A DNA stretch of 64,000 bases from Paenarthrobacter aurescens (GCF_041549525.1 NZ_CP157456.1:1674001-1738000); one strand, 5' to 3'. Shown: positions 33,787-43,232, numbered from the stretch's first letter. Translations and numbers: made by a program. Notes: generated by a model from the letters alone, not told the origin.

Positions 33787-34499
33787 TGACGCGTGAATTC
33801 TTTGGCCCGGAGACAGTTGCCCGGCCCGGTAAGCCGCTGGTGATCGCGATCGACGGCCCTTCGGGGTCCGGCAAGTCCAGCGTCAGCAAAGAAGTCGCCC
33901 GGCGCTTGAAGCTGGCGTACCTGGATACCGGTGCGATGTACCGTGCCCTGACCTGGTTCTGCCTTAAAACCGGCGTTGACCTGCAGGACGGCGCCGCGGT
34001 GGAACAGGCTTCCAAGATCATGCCGTTGGAGATCAGTACCACTACCGCAACGGAATATGTGGCGGTTGACGGCACAGACATCACGGACGAGATCCGTGAT
34101 CCGCTGATCTCCTCGTCCGTCAGTGCTGTTGCCACGACTCTCGGTGCCCGCACTGAGTTGATTCGCCGCCAGCGTGAGCTGATTGATCAGCACCACCGCC
34201 GCATGGTGGTGGAAGGGCGCGACATCACCACCGTCGTCGTCCCTAACGCCGAGGTCCGCATGCTCTTGACTGCCAGTGAGGAAGCCAGGCTTCGCCGTCG
34301 TGGGATCCAGTTGGGCGGCACTCAGACCAAGGAGCAGCTCAACGCCCAGGTGATCCAGCGAGACGCCAAGGACTCCACCGTTGTGAACTTCACCCAAGCG
34401 GCTGATGGCGTGGTCACGCTCGATTCCTCGGACCTGAACTTCGAGGAAACGGTGGAGACTGCCTTGGCGATCGTCAGCAAGGTCATTTATGGTGACTGA
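33786..34499 (+). CDS. cmk: Cytidylate kinase
   Basis: It phosphorylates CMP and dCMP to the diphosphates. The 237-residue protein has the P-loop AIDGPSGSGKSSVSKEVARR near residue 21 and the CMP-binding VVEGRDITTVVVPNA near 141, with DTGAMYRALTW at 46. The ATG at 33786 overlaps the tyrA stop by one base (TAATG); an ATG 18 bases upstream is less likely. Confidence 0.95.
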   Translation: MTREFFGPETVARPGKPLVIAIDGPSGSGKSSVSKEVARRLKLAYLDTGAMYRALTWFCLKTGVDLQDGAAVEQASKIMPLEISTTTATEYVAVDGTDITDEIRDPLISSSVSAVATTLGARTELIRRQRELIDQHHRRMVVEGRDITTVVVPNAEVRMLLTASEEARLRRRGIQLGGTQTKEQLNAQVIQRDAKDSTVVNFTQAADGVVTLDSSDLNFEETVETALAIVSKVIYGD

Positions 34500-35223
34500 G
34501 ATTCAGCTCCCCTCCGCAGTGAGCAGGGTGTGGAGCCGGCCAGTGGGCTGGTTCCTGGACCACGTGCTCTACCGGACCATCGTGGCGGGGAAAAGCAATG
34601 TTCCCGCAGCGGGGCCGGTGGTGTTCGCGGCCAACCACATCAGCTTCCTGGATGGGCCCGTGATGTTCGGCGCTTCCCCGCGTCCCATGCACATCCTGGT
34701 CAAGAAAGAGATGTTCACGGGCTTTTTGGGCTCTGTCCTGCGGGGTTCCGGACAGATTCCGGTGGACCGTTCCGGTGACCGCACCGCCCTGCACGTGGGC
34801 ACGAAACTGCTCGACGCCGGCCGTTGCGTAGGGATTCTTCCCGAAGGAACCCGGGGGAGCGGCTCAGCCGAGAACATCAGCAACGGAGTTGCGTGGCTCG
34901 CCTTGAACTCGGGAGCCACCGTTATACCCGTTGCCATCCTCGGAACCCGTCAGGGCGATGAGCATCGCGACCATATCCCCAAACTACGCCGCAAGCTCCA
35001 TGTCAGCTTCGGCGAACCCATCACGGTGAAGCGCCGGAAGGGCGAACCGGGGCGTGTTTCAATGGACAGGGCGGCTGCGGAGATCCGTGAAGCCCTGGCC
35101 GGTCACGTCCAGGACGCCATCCGGGCCACAGGCCAGGGCCTACCTCTGGAACCTGCGCCCGGAGAACCCACTTCGCAGCACCGCCATACAGCAGTAGCCG
35201 GGACGCCGGCAGACCACCCCTAA
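34489..35223 (+). CDS. 1-acyl-sn-glycerol-3-phosphate acyltransferase (PlsC family)
   Basis: A 244-residue membrane-associated acyltransferase for phosphatidic acid synthesis. The catalytic HX4D motif is NHISFLDGP near residue 45, and the substrate-binding segment is FPEGTRG-like ([10 protein letters not shown] near 119). A GTG three bases downstream of the ATG is an equal start. It overlaps cmk by 11 bases and lies ten bases before der. A second PlsC-type gene is found at 52326. Confidence 0.9.
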   Translation: MVTEIQLPSAVSRVWSRPVGWFLDHVLYRTIVAGKSNVPAAGPVVFAANHISFLDGPVMFGASPRPMHILVKKEMFTGFLGSVLRGSGQIPVDRSGDRTALHVGTKLLDAGRCVGILPEGTRGSGSAENISNGVAWLALNSGATVIPVAILGTRQGDEHRDHIPKLRRKLHVSFGEPITVKRRKGEPGRVSMDRAAAEIREALAGHVQDAIRATGQGLPLEPAPGEPTSQHRHTAVAGTPADHP

Positions 35224-35233
35224 GGAAAGTGCA

Positions 35234-36784
35234 ATGAGCGATACGACTCAAAAATCCGGCCTCCACGGAGCCGGCGACGACGAATACACGCCCACCGGCA
35301 CCGACCAGGTGGCGGAAAACCTGGCGGCCCTGGACGACGACGAGGCAGAGCTCCGCGCGGCCACCCTCCGTGCAGGCCTGGAGGACTACGAACTCGACGA
35401 AGAAGACGCCGCGCTGCTCAGCGGCGAGTATGGCGATGAAGGCGAGGAAGGCCCGCTCAAGCTGGATCCGGTACTGGCCATCATTGGACGCCCGAACGTG
35501 GGCAAGTCCACCTTGGTCAACCGCATCCTCGGCCGCAGGGAAGCAGTTGTTGAGGACACCCCGGGCGTCACCCGCGACCGCGTGATGTACTCGGCCCGCT
35601 GGAACGGCCGCAACTTCACCCTGGTGGATACCGGTGGTTGGGAGCACGATGCGAAGGGCATCCACGCCCGGGTTGCCGAGCAGGCCGAAATGGCTGTTGA
35701 GCTCGCAGACGCAGTGCTGTTCGTGGTGGACTCCGCCGTTGGCGCAACAGCCACGGACGAGGGCGTCATGAAGATGCTCCGCAAGAGTAAGAAGCCGGTC
35801 ATCATGGTGGCCAATAAGGTGGATGACTTCGCGCAGGAAGCCGATTCCGCAGCACTGTGGGGACTGGGCTTTGGCCAACCGTACCCGGTTTCGGCCCTGC
35901 ACGGCCGCGGCGTTGCGGACCTCCTGGACCACGTCATGGACACCCTGCCTGAGTACTCCTTGGTGGACGGTGTAGAGCGTTCAGGCGGCCCGCGCCGTAT
36001 TGCGCTGATCGGCCGCCCCAACGTGGGTAAGTCCTCACTGTTGAACAAGCTTGCCGGCTCCGAGCGCGTTGTGGTTGATCCGCTGGCCGGCACCACGCGT
36101 GACCCTGTTGATGAGTTCATCGAACTTGGTGACCGTACCTGGCGCTTTGTGGACACCGCTGGTATCCGCCGCCGTCAGCACATGGCCCAGGGCGCTGACT
36201 TCTACGCCTCCCTGCGTACCCAGGCCGCGCTGGAAAAGGCGGAGGTCGCCGTCGTGCTTCTTGCGGTGGATGAGGTCCTCAGCGAGCAGGATGTCCGCAT
36301 CCTGCAGTTGGCCATCGAGTCCGGCCGTGCCCTGGTGCTCGCGTTCAACAAGTGGGATCTGCTCGATGACGAACGCCGCCGTTACCTGGAGCGCGAAATC
36401 GAGCAGGATCTTGCTCACGTGGAGTGGGCTCCCCGCGTGAACATCTCGGCCAAGACCGGCTGGCACAAGGACCGCCTGGTTCCCGCGCTGGACATCGCCT
36501 TGGAAAGCTGGGATCGCCGCATCCCCACCGGGCGCCTCAACGCGTTCCTGGGCGAACTTGTGGCAGCGCACCCGCACCCGGTCCGTGGTGGAAAGCAGCC
36601 CCGTATCCTCTTCGGCACCCAGGCATCCAGCCGCCCGCCGAAGTTTGTACTGTTCACCACAGGCTTCCTGGACCCCGGATACCGTCGTTTCATCACCCGT
36701 CGCCTCCGCGAAACGTTCGGCTTTGAGGGCACGCCCATCGAGGTCAACATGCGTGTACGCGAGAAGCGCGGCAAGAAGCGCTAA
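35234..36784 (+). CDS. der: Ribosome-associated GTPase Der (EngA)
   Basis: A tandem GTPase needed for 50S ribosomal subunit assembly. The 516-residue protein has two G domains with P-loops GRPNVGKST near residue 85 and GRPNVGKSS near 259 and both NKxD motifs (NKVDDF, NKWDLL), followed by a KH-like domain. About 75 acidic residues precede the first G domain, an extension common in actinobacteria. Start ATG 35234 follows AAGGAAAG. Confidence 0.96.
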   Translation: MSDTTQKSGLHGAGDDEYTPTGTDQVAENLAALDDDEAELRAATLRAGLEDYELDEEDAALLSGEYGDEGEEGPLKLDPVLAIIGRPNVGKSTLVNRILGRREAVVEDTPGVTRDRVMYSARWNGRNFTLVDTGGWEHDAKGIHARVAEQAEMAVELADAVLFVVDSAVGATATDEGVMKMLRKSKKPVIMVANKVDDFAQEADSAALWGLGFGQPYPVSALHGRGVADLLDHVMDTLPEYSLVDGVERSGGPRRIALIGRPNVGKSSLLNKLAGSERVVVDPLAGTTRDPVDEFIELGDRTWRFVDTAGIRRRQHMAQGADFYASLRTQAALEKAEVAVVLLAVDEVLSEQDVRILQLAIESGRALVLAFNKWDLLDDERRRYLEREIEQDLAHVEWAPRVNISAKTGWHKDRLVPALDIALESWDRRIPTGRLNAFLGELVAAHPHPVRGGKQPRILFGTQASSRPPKFVLFTTGFLDPGYRRFITRRLRETFGFEGTPIEVNMRVREKRGKKR

Positions 36785-36787
36785 GTG

Positions 36788-36826
36788 AGACGCGCATCAC
36801 AGCCCACTTTGGCTGTGATGGCGTCT
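36788..36826 (+). terminator. der terminator
   Basis: A 16-bp stem with one bulged base (36788-36804 with 36811-36826) around CACTTT starts four bases after the der stop. Confidence 0.75.
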
Positions 36827-36925
36827 TCGACCTCCAACTTCGTGTAAGCTTTTGGAGGTGGTTCGGCCGGACTGCTTAGGTGAGACTCTTCGGAGGAAAA
36901 CTTAGGCGGAGAACGGTAGAACCAG

Positions 36926-37002
<77 letters not shown>

Positions 37003-37003
37003 T

Positions 37004-37046
37004 AAAGGCCGGAATCACGTGGAAACACGGTGATTCCGGCCTTTGG
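37004..37046 (+). terminator. tRNA-Pro terminator
   Basis: A perfect 15-bp stem (37004-37018 with 37030-37044) directly follows the tRNA and ends in CTTTGG. Confidence 0.8.
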
Positions 37047-37131
37047 TCGTTAAGGGTCCGACTCATCCCGGCCTTGTTCGATTCCCGCGCCGTTCAACGC
37101 CGGGGCAATCGGACAAGGCCGGGGGAGTTGG

Positions 37132-37578
37132 CTACGCCTTCTGCAGTGCCCCGAGCGCCCGCACCAGCGGCTCAAGCTCGGGCACGGACTCGGCAGCTTC
37201 GAGGGCGGAGGCGAGGGTGTGGTCATGCACGGGCTTGGCTGCCTCAAGAAGCTTCTGGCCGGCTTGAGTGAGTTCGGTGTAAATGCCGCGACGATCATCG
37301 GCGCACAGGATGCGGGTGAGCAGGCCCCGGTCCTCGAGGCGATTGACCAGGCGGGTGGTGGCGCTGCTGGACAGGGCGGTGGCGCGGGCCAACTGCTGCA
37401 TCCGCATGTGCCAGCCGTCCTGGCGACTCAGCGCATCCAGCACGGTGTATTCCACCACAGAGAGGTCGCTGGAAGCCTGGAGGGCTTTCTCGAGCTCCGT
37501 TTCGATGCTTCCATGCAGGGCGGCAAGGGTTCGCCAGCCCTGTGCCCGTACTTCAACGGCGTCATCCTTGATGCCCAT
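37132..37578 (-). CDS. MarR-family regulator
   Basis: A 148-residue winged-helix repressor. The ATG at 37578 is selected because AGGAG lies nine bases upstream; the frame runs further but into the operator. MarR features: LSVVEYTVLDALSRQDGWHM and RATALSSSATTRLVNRLEDRG with the wing DDRRGIYTELT. It is divergent from an MFS exporter with 173 bases between starts, a classical drug- or phenolic-responsive repressor-pump pair. The ligand is unknown. Confidence 0.9.
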   Translation of the reverse strand: MGIKDDAVEVRAQGWRTLAALHGSIETELEKALQASSDLSVVEYTVLDALSRQDGWHMRMQQLARATALSSSATTRLVNRLEDRGLLTRILCADDRRGIYTELTQAGQKLLEAAKPVHDHTLASALEAAESVPELEPLVRALGALQKA

Positions 37579-37635
37579 GTGTGTTGCGCTCCTGCCTTGG
37601 TGTGAAGTGATCCGCGACGCATTCAAAAGTAGTTG

Positions 37636-37645
37636 CTTGCGCAAG
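37636..37645. promoter_or_regulatory. MarR operator candidate
   Basis: CTTGCGCAAG is a perfect palindrome inside TAGTTGCTTGCGCAAGTA. An inverted TAGTTGC/GCAACTA pair (37630-37636 and 37679-37685) and a second palindrome CTCTATTTATAGAG (37660-37673) share the 173-base divergent region. Confidence 0.6.
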
Positions 37646-37751
37646 TACCGAGCGTGTGCCTCTATTTATAGAGCGTCTGCAACTATTATTCTACGGTTCC
37701 CGGCGACGCACTTCCACTTCTCTGAGGAACCCACCATTTAAGGAGTTCCAC

Positions 37752-38960
37752 ATGCCCGCAGGGTTGATTGCCCTTGCCCTCGGCGGATTCGGCATCGGAC
37801 TGACCGAATTCGTCATCATGGGTCTTTTGCCCGAAGTTGCTGCCGACTTCCGCGTCAGTGAAGCATCGGCCGGCTGGTTCATTTCCGGCTATGCCCTCAG
37901 TGTCACTGTCGGTGCACTCCTGGTGACGGCGGCGGTCACCAGGCTGCCACGCAAGCCTGTCCTTATTGGTTTGCTGGTGTTGTTCATTGCCGGCAACTTT
38001 CTATCCGCAGTCGCGGACAGCTATGCGGCCATGATGATCGGGCGCATCATTGCAGCACTTTGCCACGGCGCGTTCTTCGGAATTGGTTCAGTGGTAGCGG
38101 CGAGCCTGGTGCCTGCCCACAAGAAGGCCGGGGCAATCGCCATCATGTTTACCGGCCTTACAGCAGCAAACGTCCTGGGCGTTCCCTTCGGAACGCTGCT
38201 TGGCCAGAACTTCGGCTGGCGGTCAACGTTTTGGGCGATCACCATCATCGGAGTCGTTGCCCTGCTGGGCATCGCGCTGATGGTCCCCGCATCCACCACG
38301 GAACCCACCAAGGGCCTTCGCAGCGAACTCGGTGCTTTCGCATCAGGCCAGGTGTGGCTCTCCCTCATTGTGACCATTCTTGGATTTGGTGGCATGTTCG
38401 GTGCGTTCACCTACATTGCCTTCACCCTCACCGAGGTCTCCGGATTCGAGTCAGGCGCCGTGCCGTGGCTTCTGGTCCTCTTCGGCGCCGGCCTGTTCGT
38501 TGGCAACTTCCTCGGCGGCAAGGCAGCAGACAAAGCATTGGACAAGTCGCTCATTCTCATCCTCGCCGGACTCGTGGCGGTTCTGATCTTCTTCGCCCTC
38601 ACTGCCTCGAACAGCATCGCAACACTTCTTTCACTGGCACTCATGGGCGGTTTCGGATTTGCCACCGTGCCAGGTCTGCAGATGCGGGTCATGCACTTCG
38701 CCTCCACAGCGCCCACACTGGCCTCAGGTGCCAACATCGGCGCGTTCAACCTGGGCAATGCCCTCGGCGCCTGGCTCGGTGGCGTCACCATCACCGCAGG
38801 CCTGGGCTACACCTCGCCCATCTGGGCTGGAGCCGGCATCACCGTAGCCGCGCTGCTGGTCATGCTGGCTGCGGCTGCTGCCGCCAAGCGCAAGGGGACG
38901 GCGCCGCTGGCCGTCACTCCCGACGTCGAACGCGAACCGCGTGAGGCCACCGTCGCCTGA
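37752..38960 (+). CDS. MFS drug efflux transporter
   Basis: A 402-residue major facilitator of the AraJ/Cmx (DHA1) group with about 12 transmembrane helices. Motif A-like and motif C-like regions include SGYALSVTVGALLVTAAVTR near residue 48 and GLTAANVLGVPFGTLLGQNF near 136. ATG 37752 follows AAGGAG by six bases. The neighbouring MarR gene probably represses it. Substrates cannot be told from sequence. Confidence 0.9.
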   Translation: MPAGLIALALGGFGIGLTEFVIMGLLPEVAADFRVSEASAGWFISGYALSVTVGALLVTAAVTRLPRKPVLIGLLVLFIAGNFLSAVADSYAAMMIGRIIAALCHGAFFGIGSVVAASLVPAHKKAGAIAIMFTGLTAANVLGVPFGTLLGQNFGWRSTFWAITIIGVVALLGIALMVPASTTEPTKGLRSELGAFASGQVWLSLIVTILGFGGMFGAFTYIAFTLTEVSGFESGAVPWLLVLFGAGLFVGNFLGGKAADKALDKSLILILAGLVAVLIFFALTASNSIATLLSLALMGGFGFATVPGLQMRVMHFASTAPTLASGANIGAFNLGNALGAWLGGVTITAGLGYTSPIWAGAGITVAALLVMLAAAAAAKRKGTAPLAVTPDVEREPREATVA

Positions 38961-39000
38961 CGCGCAACCACGTTGCCCGCAGGGTTCACTTAACAACCAG

Positions 39001-39040
39001 GAAGCCCGCCCCGGATAGTCCGTGGCGGGCTTCTTTGCGT
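39001..39040 (+). terminator. MFS gene terminator
   Basis: A 10-bp stem (39001-39010 with 39024-39033) followed by TTTGCGTTTT lies 40 bases after the MFS stop. Confidence 0.8.
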
Positions 39041-39240
39041 TTTAGTGCCACCGGGATCAGGACTAATTCTCTGAGGCCACTGGCGGGCTTTTTCCGCGCC
39101 GGTACTTGTGCTTGTCCGGCCGTGGGTCAATCATGGCAGAGACCCCATCAGGTGCAGGGGAAATGTGCCTATACTTTCAGCGGTGGCCCTGCGCAGGGGC
39201 CGCCGTCGAGGTTCGTAAATGTCCCGATGAAAGGCCTCCA

Positions 39241-39627
39241 GTGAGCAATATTCCGGAAGAACTCTCCTACACCGCAGAACACGAATGGGTTACTGCTCCC
39301 GATGCCGACGGCGTAGTGCGCATTGGCATCACAGACTTCGCCCAAGGCGCCTTGGGGGATGTTGTCTATGCCCAGATGCCCGAGCCCGGGACAAAAGTCA
39401 CCGGTAATGAAGTTGTTGGCGAAGTGGAATCCACCAAAAGCGTCAGCGATATTTACGCTCCGGTGACAGGTGAAGTGACCAATCGAAATGACGCCCTGGA
39501 CACTGATCCGGCCCTCATTAACTCGGACCCGTACGGCGAGGGATGGCTTATTGAAGTAAAGCTTGCAGAAGCTGATGCAGTGGAATCCCTGCTCAGTGCA
39601 TCGGAGTACGAACAACAGGTAGGCTAA
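39241..39627 (+). CDS. gcvH: Glycine cleavage system H protein
   Basis: The lipoyl carrier that shuttles the aminomethyl group among the P, T and L proteins. The 128-residue protein has the lipoyl-lysine site VESTKSVSD with Lys near residue 66. The GTG start at 39241 gives SNIPEELSYTAEHEW, the usual N-terminus; the open frame upstream is not supported. A TATACT hexamer at 39170-39175 may be the -10 element. gcvP and gcvT are not in the window. Order gcvH-garA-merR follows Rv1826-Rv1828. Confidence 0.95.
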   Translation: MSNIPEELSYTAEHEWVTAPDADGVVRIGITDFAQGALGDVVYAQMPEPGTKVTGNEVVGEVESTKSVSDIYAPVTGEVTNRNDALDTDPALINSDPYGEGWLIEVKLAEADAVESLLSASEYEQQVG

Positions 39628-39633
39628 AGTTAT

Positions 39634-39684
39634 CTGGCCCGTCAGGCTGCTTTCCTTAAAACGGAAAGCGGGACGGCGGGCCAG
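39634..39684 (+). terminator. Imperfect hairpin after gcvH
   Basis: Outer arms 39634-39643/39672-39684 (with bulges) enclose an inner GCTTTCC/GGAAAGC stem. It begins seven bases after gcvH. There is no T tract, so termination is uncertain. Confidence 0.4.
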
Positions 39685-39763
39685 CAACCGATTTGCCCGG
39701 CGGTACCGGGAGGCGGAAGTGCCGGCAGGTTTTGGAACTGCCGGCGGATGAGGAGGAAATTCC

Positions 39764-40243
39764 ATGGTTGGCGGCGACGAACAGAATCAAGCCAATGTCG
39801 GGAACGGCGCGGAGGAACAGCCGACGTCGGAGACCACCTCCATCAGCATCACACCAACGTGGGACGAGCCAAGCATCGCGCCCAAGCTGGCACCTGAAGA
39901 GCGTGCATCCGTAGAAGCACTCCCGCCGAACTCAGCATTGCTCATAGCGCACAGCGGCCCCAACGCCGGTGCCCGTTTCCTGTTGGACGCGGACACCACC
40001 ACGGCGGGACGGCACCCGGATGCTGACATCTTCCTCGATGACGTCACGGTATCCCGCAAGCATGTCCAGTTCATCCGGTCTGAGTCCGGATTCGAGCTGG
40101 TGGACATGGGCAGCCTTAACGGAACGTACGTTAACCACGACCGCGTAGACCGCGTGCACCTCAAGAGCGGAAACGAGGTCCAGATCGGCAAGTTCCGGTT
40201 GACCTATTACCTGAGCCCTGTTCGCGCAGCAGGCCAAGTCTGA
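39764..40243 (+). CDS. garA: FHA-domain regulator GarA/OdhI
   Basis: A 159-residue phospho-switch protein. The N-terminal 30 residues contain the ETTSISI phosphorylation motif (Thr near residues 24-25), the target of PknB/PknG-type kinases. The FHA domain (about 70-150) shows GRHPDADIFLDDVTVSRKHV and SLNGTYVN. Unphosphorylated GarA/OdhI inhibits 2-oxoglutarate dehydrogenase and steers carbon toward glutamate; phosphorylation makes the FHA domain bind its own tail. The ATG 39764 follows AGGAGGAAA. A hairpin (39721-39745) lies just before this site. Confidence 0.95.
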   Translation: MVGGDEQNQANVGNGAEEQPTSETTSISITPTWDEPSIAPKLAPEERASVEALPPNSALLIAHSGPNAGARFLLDADTTTAGRHPDADIFLDDVTVSRKHVQFIRSESGFELVDMGSLNGTYVNHDRVDRVHLKSGNEVQIGKFRLTYYLSPVRAAGQV

Positions 40244-40257
40244 CGGGGTATCTGCCT

Positions 40258-40980
40258 GTGGCTATGGCCCAGCAGGACCGTCGCGGACCGCAGGTCCTGA
40301 ATATAGGGGAAGTCCTCGCTCAACTTAGCGATGACTTTCCGGGTATGACTGCGTCCAAGATCCGCTTCCTTGAGGAAAAGGGACTCATCAACCCCAAGAG
40401 GACTCCTGCCGGGTACCGTCAGTACGCAGACAGCGATGTTGAGCGGCTCCGTTTTGTCCTGGCCCTGCAACGCGATCAGTACCTGCCGCTGAAGGTCATT
40501 AAGGATTATCTGGACGCAATTGATCGCGGCGAGAGGCCGGAGAATCTCCCTCCGGGCGTCACGGTGTCGCCCAGGGTGGTCTCCGCGGAAATGGCGGCAG
40601 AGGTGCAGGGGCGTGCCCGTGCCCTCACCGAAGAGCAGTTGCGTGCCGAGTCCGGCGCCAGCGTGCCGCTGCTCGAATCGTTGCTGAGCTTCGGATTGAT
40701 CAGTCATGTGGGCGGAAAGTTTGATGAACACGCCCTTCAGGTGGCGCGGGCATGTGTTCAGCTCGAAGGCCATGGCCTGGAGCCACGGCACCTCCGGCCC
40801 TTCCAGGCTGCCGCTGAGCGGGAGTTCGGCTTGGTTGAGAGAGCTGTTGCACCGCTGACCTCGCGGCGGGACGCCGCATCGCAGGCGCGTGCCGCGGAGG
40901 CCGCCCGCGAGATCAGCGATCTTTGCCTCACCCTGCACAGGGCCTTGGTTCATGACCGTATCTCCCGGATGGATAGCTGA
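40258..40980 (+). CDS. MerR-family regulator (Rv1828-type)
   Basis: A 240-residue regulator. The N-terminal MerR helix-turn-helix (LNIGEVLAQLSDDFPGMTAS, then RFLEEKGLINPKRTPAGYRQ) is followed by a long helical region (about 85-235) without the cysteines of metal-sensing members. It sits between garA and the bifunctional nuclease as in mycobacteria, where its function is not well defined. GTG 40258 is the likely start; ATG 40264 is an alternative. The stop overlaps the next ATG. Confidence 0.9.
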   Translation: MAMAQQDRRGPQVLNIGEVLAQLSDDFPGMTASKIRFLEEKGLINPKRTPAGYRQYADSDVERLRFVLALQRDQYLPLKVIKDYLDAIDRGERPENLPPGVTVSPRVVSAEMAAEVQGRARALTEEQLRAESGASVPLLESLLSFGLISHVGGKFDEHALQVARACVQLEGHGLEPRHLRPFQAAAEREFGLVERAVAPLTSRRDAASQARAAEAAREISDLCLTLHRALVHDRISRMDS

Positions 40981-41483
40981 TGATCGAAGTCGAAATCGTC
41001 GGGGTCCGGATCGAACTGCCTTCCAACCAGCCTTTGGTGCTCCTGAGGGAAATCAAAGGGGAGCGGCATGTTCCCATCTGGATCGGCACTCCCGAAGCCA
41101 GCGCGATTGCCCTGGCCCAGCAGGGCGTTGTTCCGCCCCGGCCCATGACGCACGATCTTTTGGTGGACGTTGTGGAGTCCCTGGGCCACTCCATCATCAG
41201 CGTCAATATAGTGGCTGTGGAAGACAACATCTTCTATGGGCAATTGCAGTTCGACGACGGCACGGTGGTAAGTTCGCGCGCTTCGGACGCGTTGGCCCTG
41301 GCGTTGCGGGCCAAGTGCCGCATCTGGTGTGCCGATGCTGTGATGGATGAAGCCGGCGTCCGTATCACCGAGCACGATGAAGGCGAAGATTCAGAACCGG
41401 ATCCCGCAGTGGATGAAGAGCGCGAAATGCGCCGTTTCCGGGAGTTCCTGGATGACGTTGAACCGGAAGATTTTGAAGGCTGA
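40980..41483 (+). CDS. Bifunctional nuclease family protein (DUF151)
   Basis: A 167-residue protein of the family whose plant and Archaeal/bacterial members have RNase and DNase activity. Conserved text includes LREIKGERHVPIWIGTPEAS near residue 21 and RPMTHDLLVDVVESLG near 52. The C-terminal 35 residues are acidic. It overlaps the merR stop by one base and matches Rv1829. The physiological substrate is not known. Confidence 0.88.
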   Translation: MIEVEIVGVRIELPSNQPLVLLREIKGERHVPIWIGTPEASAIALAQQGVVPPRPMTHDLLVDVVESLGHSIISVNIVAVEDNIFYGQLQFDDGTVVSSRASDALALALRAKCRIWCADAVMDEAGVRITEHDEGEDSEPDPAVDEEREMRRFREFLDDVEPEDFEG

Positions 41484-41596
41484 CTCACCCTAAGCCTAAA
41501 GTTGAGGGTGAAACTTTCGACACGGCCCAATTTCGGGGCCAAGGTCTTTGACCTCAGGGCCTCACGGGCCTAACGTCGAAGTTATCAAGTTCCCGT

Positions 41597-41684
41597 TGCA
41601 TACACTGCCTGCGCAAGTCACACTGGAAGGTGCGGACTTGCGGGAATTACACTGCTGCATTTCGCCGTTGTATCAGTGTATGCA
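41597..41684. promoter_or_regulatory. Nested inverted repeats upstream of merR
   Basis: TGCATACACTG (41597-41607) is mirrored by CAGTGTATGCA (41674-41684), and inside them CGCAAGTC (41612-41619) by GACTTGCG (41635-41642). They fill the 235-base gap before the merR at 41719, the only evident control region of that gene. Confidence 0.65.
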
Positions 41685-41718
41685 CCGTCCCCAAGGGAAC
41701 TGAGAACAAGGAGGTCAC

Positions 41719-42312
41719 GTGAGTCCGAAAGGCGAAGCAGGCGAGCTGAAGCAGTCCTCTGCCGGTATTGCTGCGCCCGCATCCGGCGCCCAAGGTTTGC
41801 TCTTCACGGAGGACCTTCCTGTGCTGGACGAGGACGCGGGTTACCGCGGCCCTACCGCATGCAAAGCTGCAGGAATCACCTACCGCCAGCTCGACTACTG
41901 GGCACGCACGGGCCTGGTTGAGCCTGCCGTCCGCGGCGCTGCCGGCTCCGGTTCGCAGCGGCTCTATGGCTTCCGCGACATCCTGGTTCTCAAAGTGGTC
42001 AAGCGTCTCCTTGACACCGGCGTATCACTCCAGCAGATCCGCACCGCCGTTGAACACCTCCGCGAGCGGGGGGTTGAGGACCTGGCGCAGATCACCCTGA
42101 TGAGCGATGGCGCCAGCGTCTACGAATGTACATCCGCTGATGAGGTCATAGACCTCGTTCAGGGCGGGCAGGGCGTCTTTGGCATCGCCGTGGGCCGCGT
42201 ATGGCGGGAAGTGGAAGGCAGCTTGGCTGCGCTGCCCAGTGAGCATGCTGGTGAGCAGTCGTTTCCGGACGACGAATTGAGCAAGCGACGCGTCGCGCGC
42301 CGTATTGGCTAA
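41719..42312 (+). CDS. MerR-family regulator (Rv1830-type)
   Basis: A 197-residue regulator. A disordered N-terminus of about 40 residues precedes the MerR domain (TACKAAGITYRQLDYWARTG near residue 50, SQRLYGFRDILVLKVVKRLL). No metal-binding cysteine pattern is visible. GTG 41719 follows a strong AAGGAGG. In mycobacteria the homologue (Rv1830) lies in the same cluster with gcvH and garA. The inverted repeats upstream may be its own operator. Confidence 0.9.
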   Translation: MSPKGEAGELKQSSAGIAAPASGAQGLLFTEDLPVLDEDAGYRGPTACKAAGITYRQLDYWARTGLVEPAVRGAAGSGSQRLYGFRDILVLKVVKRLLDTGVSLQQIRTAVEHLRERGVEDLAQITLMSDGASVYECTSADEVIDLVQGGQGVFGIAVGRVWREVEGSLAALPSEHAGEQSFPDDELSKRRVARRIG

Positions 42313-42339
42313 AGACTAGCGGCAAGGAATAAGAATTCA

Positions 42340-42381
42340 AGACGAAGGCCTCGTCCCCTGCGGGGGACGAGGCCTTCGTCT
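42340..42381. terminator. Bidirectional terminator between merR and parA-like gene
   Basis: A perfect 19-bp stem (42340-42358 with 42363-42381) and loop TGCG lie between two converging genes. Confidence 0.9.
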
Positions 42382-42422
42382 ATGCTGGTGCGCGTTGTGA
42401 AGCGGTGGTGCCCGGCGCTGGT

Positions 42423-43232
42423 TTAGCGCTGGCGGCGCTCCCGCGACGGGGGCTGTCCGGCCAGGAGGCTTTCAAGCAGGGCGTCGAAGAGTTTGGCGGC
42501 GTTCTTCGCCGAGTCTCCGGGCCAGTGGTGCACGGAGTGGGCTGCACCTTGGATTTGCTGCCAGTTGGCTTGCTCCGGAATGTGGGGCGTCAGCAGGAGT
42601 TCGCCGAACATGGACTCCATTTCGGCCAAGCGGAACGTGTGCTCCACCGATCCGGTGCGGACTCTGTTGGCAACAATCCCTGCCGGGGCGAGCTGTGGGG
42701 CGAACTCCTGCCGGAAAAGTTGAATGGCGCGCATGGTGCGTTCGGTGCCTGCTACGGAGAAGAGCCCGGGCTCGGCCACAAGTACCACGCGGTCGCTGGC
42801 ACTCCAGGCCATGCGGGTCAGTCCATTAAGCGACGGCGGGCAGTCAACCAGGACGAGATCGTAATTGGTGGTGCCGGCCAACACCGCTGACAGCCTGCGG
42901 AGGTCGCGCCGGCCCAGATCGGGGCGGTCGTAGATTCCGGTGAAGGCTGAACCAACTGCTACGTCCAAGGTGCCGTTGCTTGAGCCGTTGGAAACCCAGC
43001 TGCTGCCTGCCACGTTGCCGGCAAGGTTGGCTTTGCGGGGGCTTTTGAGCATCCGGCCGATGTCCAGTTGTCCGCCCGGCTGAACACCAAGTGCTGTGGT
43101 GGCGTCGGCATGGGGATCGAGATCCACTACCAACGTGGAAATGCCGGCTGCTAGGGCCGCGGACGCCAGACCGGTGGTCACGGACGTCTTTCCCACTCCA
43201 CCTTTGAGGCTGCTGATGCTGACTACTTGCAC
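42423..43232 (-). CDS. Orphan ParA-like ATPase
   Basis: A 269-residue MinD/ParA-type ATPase with KGGVGKTSVTTGLASAAL near residue 10, the DLDPHADATTALG segment and VLVDCPPSLNGL near 127. The start is GTG 43232 (giving MQVVSISSLKGG); a TTG 12 bases further is possible. No parB, minC or centromere-like repeat is nearby. It differs clearly from the scpA-linked ParA at 28834. Its function may be in positioning a cell component. Confidence 0.88.
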   Translation of the reverse strand: MQVVSISSLKGGVGKTSVTTGLASAALAAGISTLVVDLDPHADATTALGVQPGGQLDIGRMLKSPRKANLAGNVAGSSWVSNGSSNGTLDVAVGSAFTGIYDRPDLGRRDLRRLSAVLAGTTNYDLVLVDCPPSLNGLTRMAWSASDRVVLVAEPGLFSVAGTERTMRAIQLFRQEFAPQLAPAGIVANRVRTGSVEHTFRLAEMESMFGELLLTPHIPEQANWQQIQGAAHSVHHWPGDSAKNAAKLFDALLESLLAGQPPSRERRQR

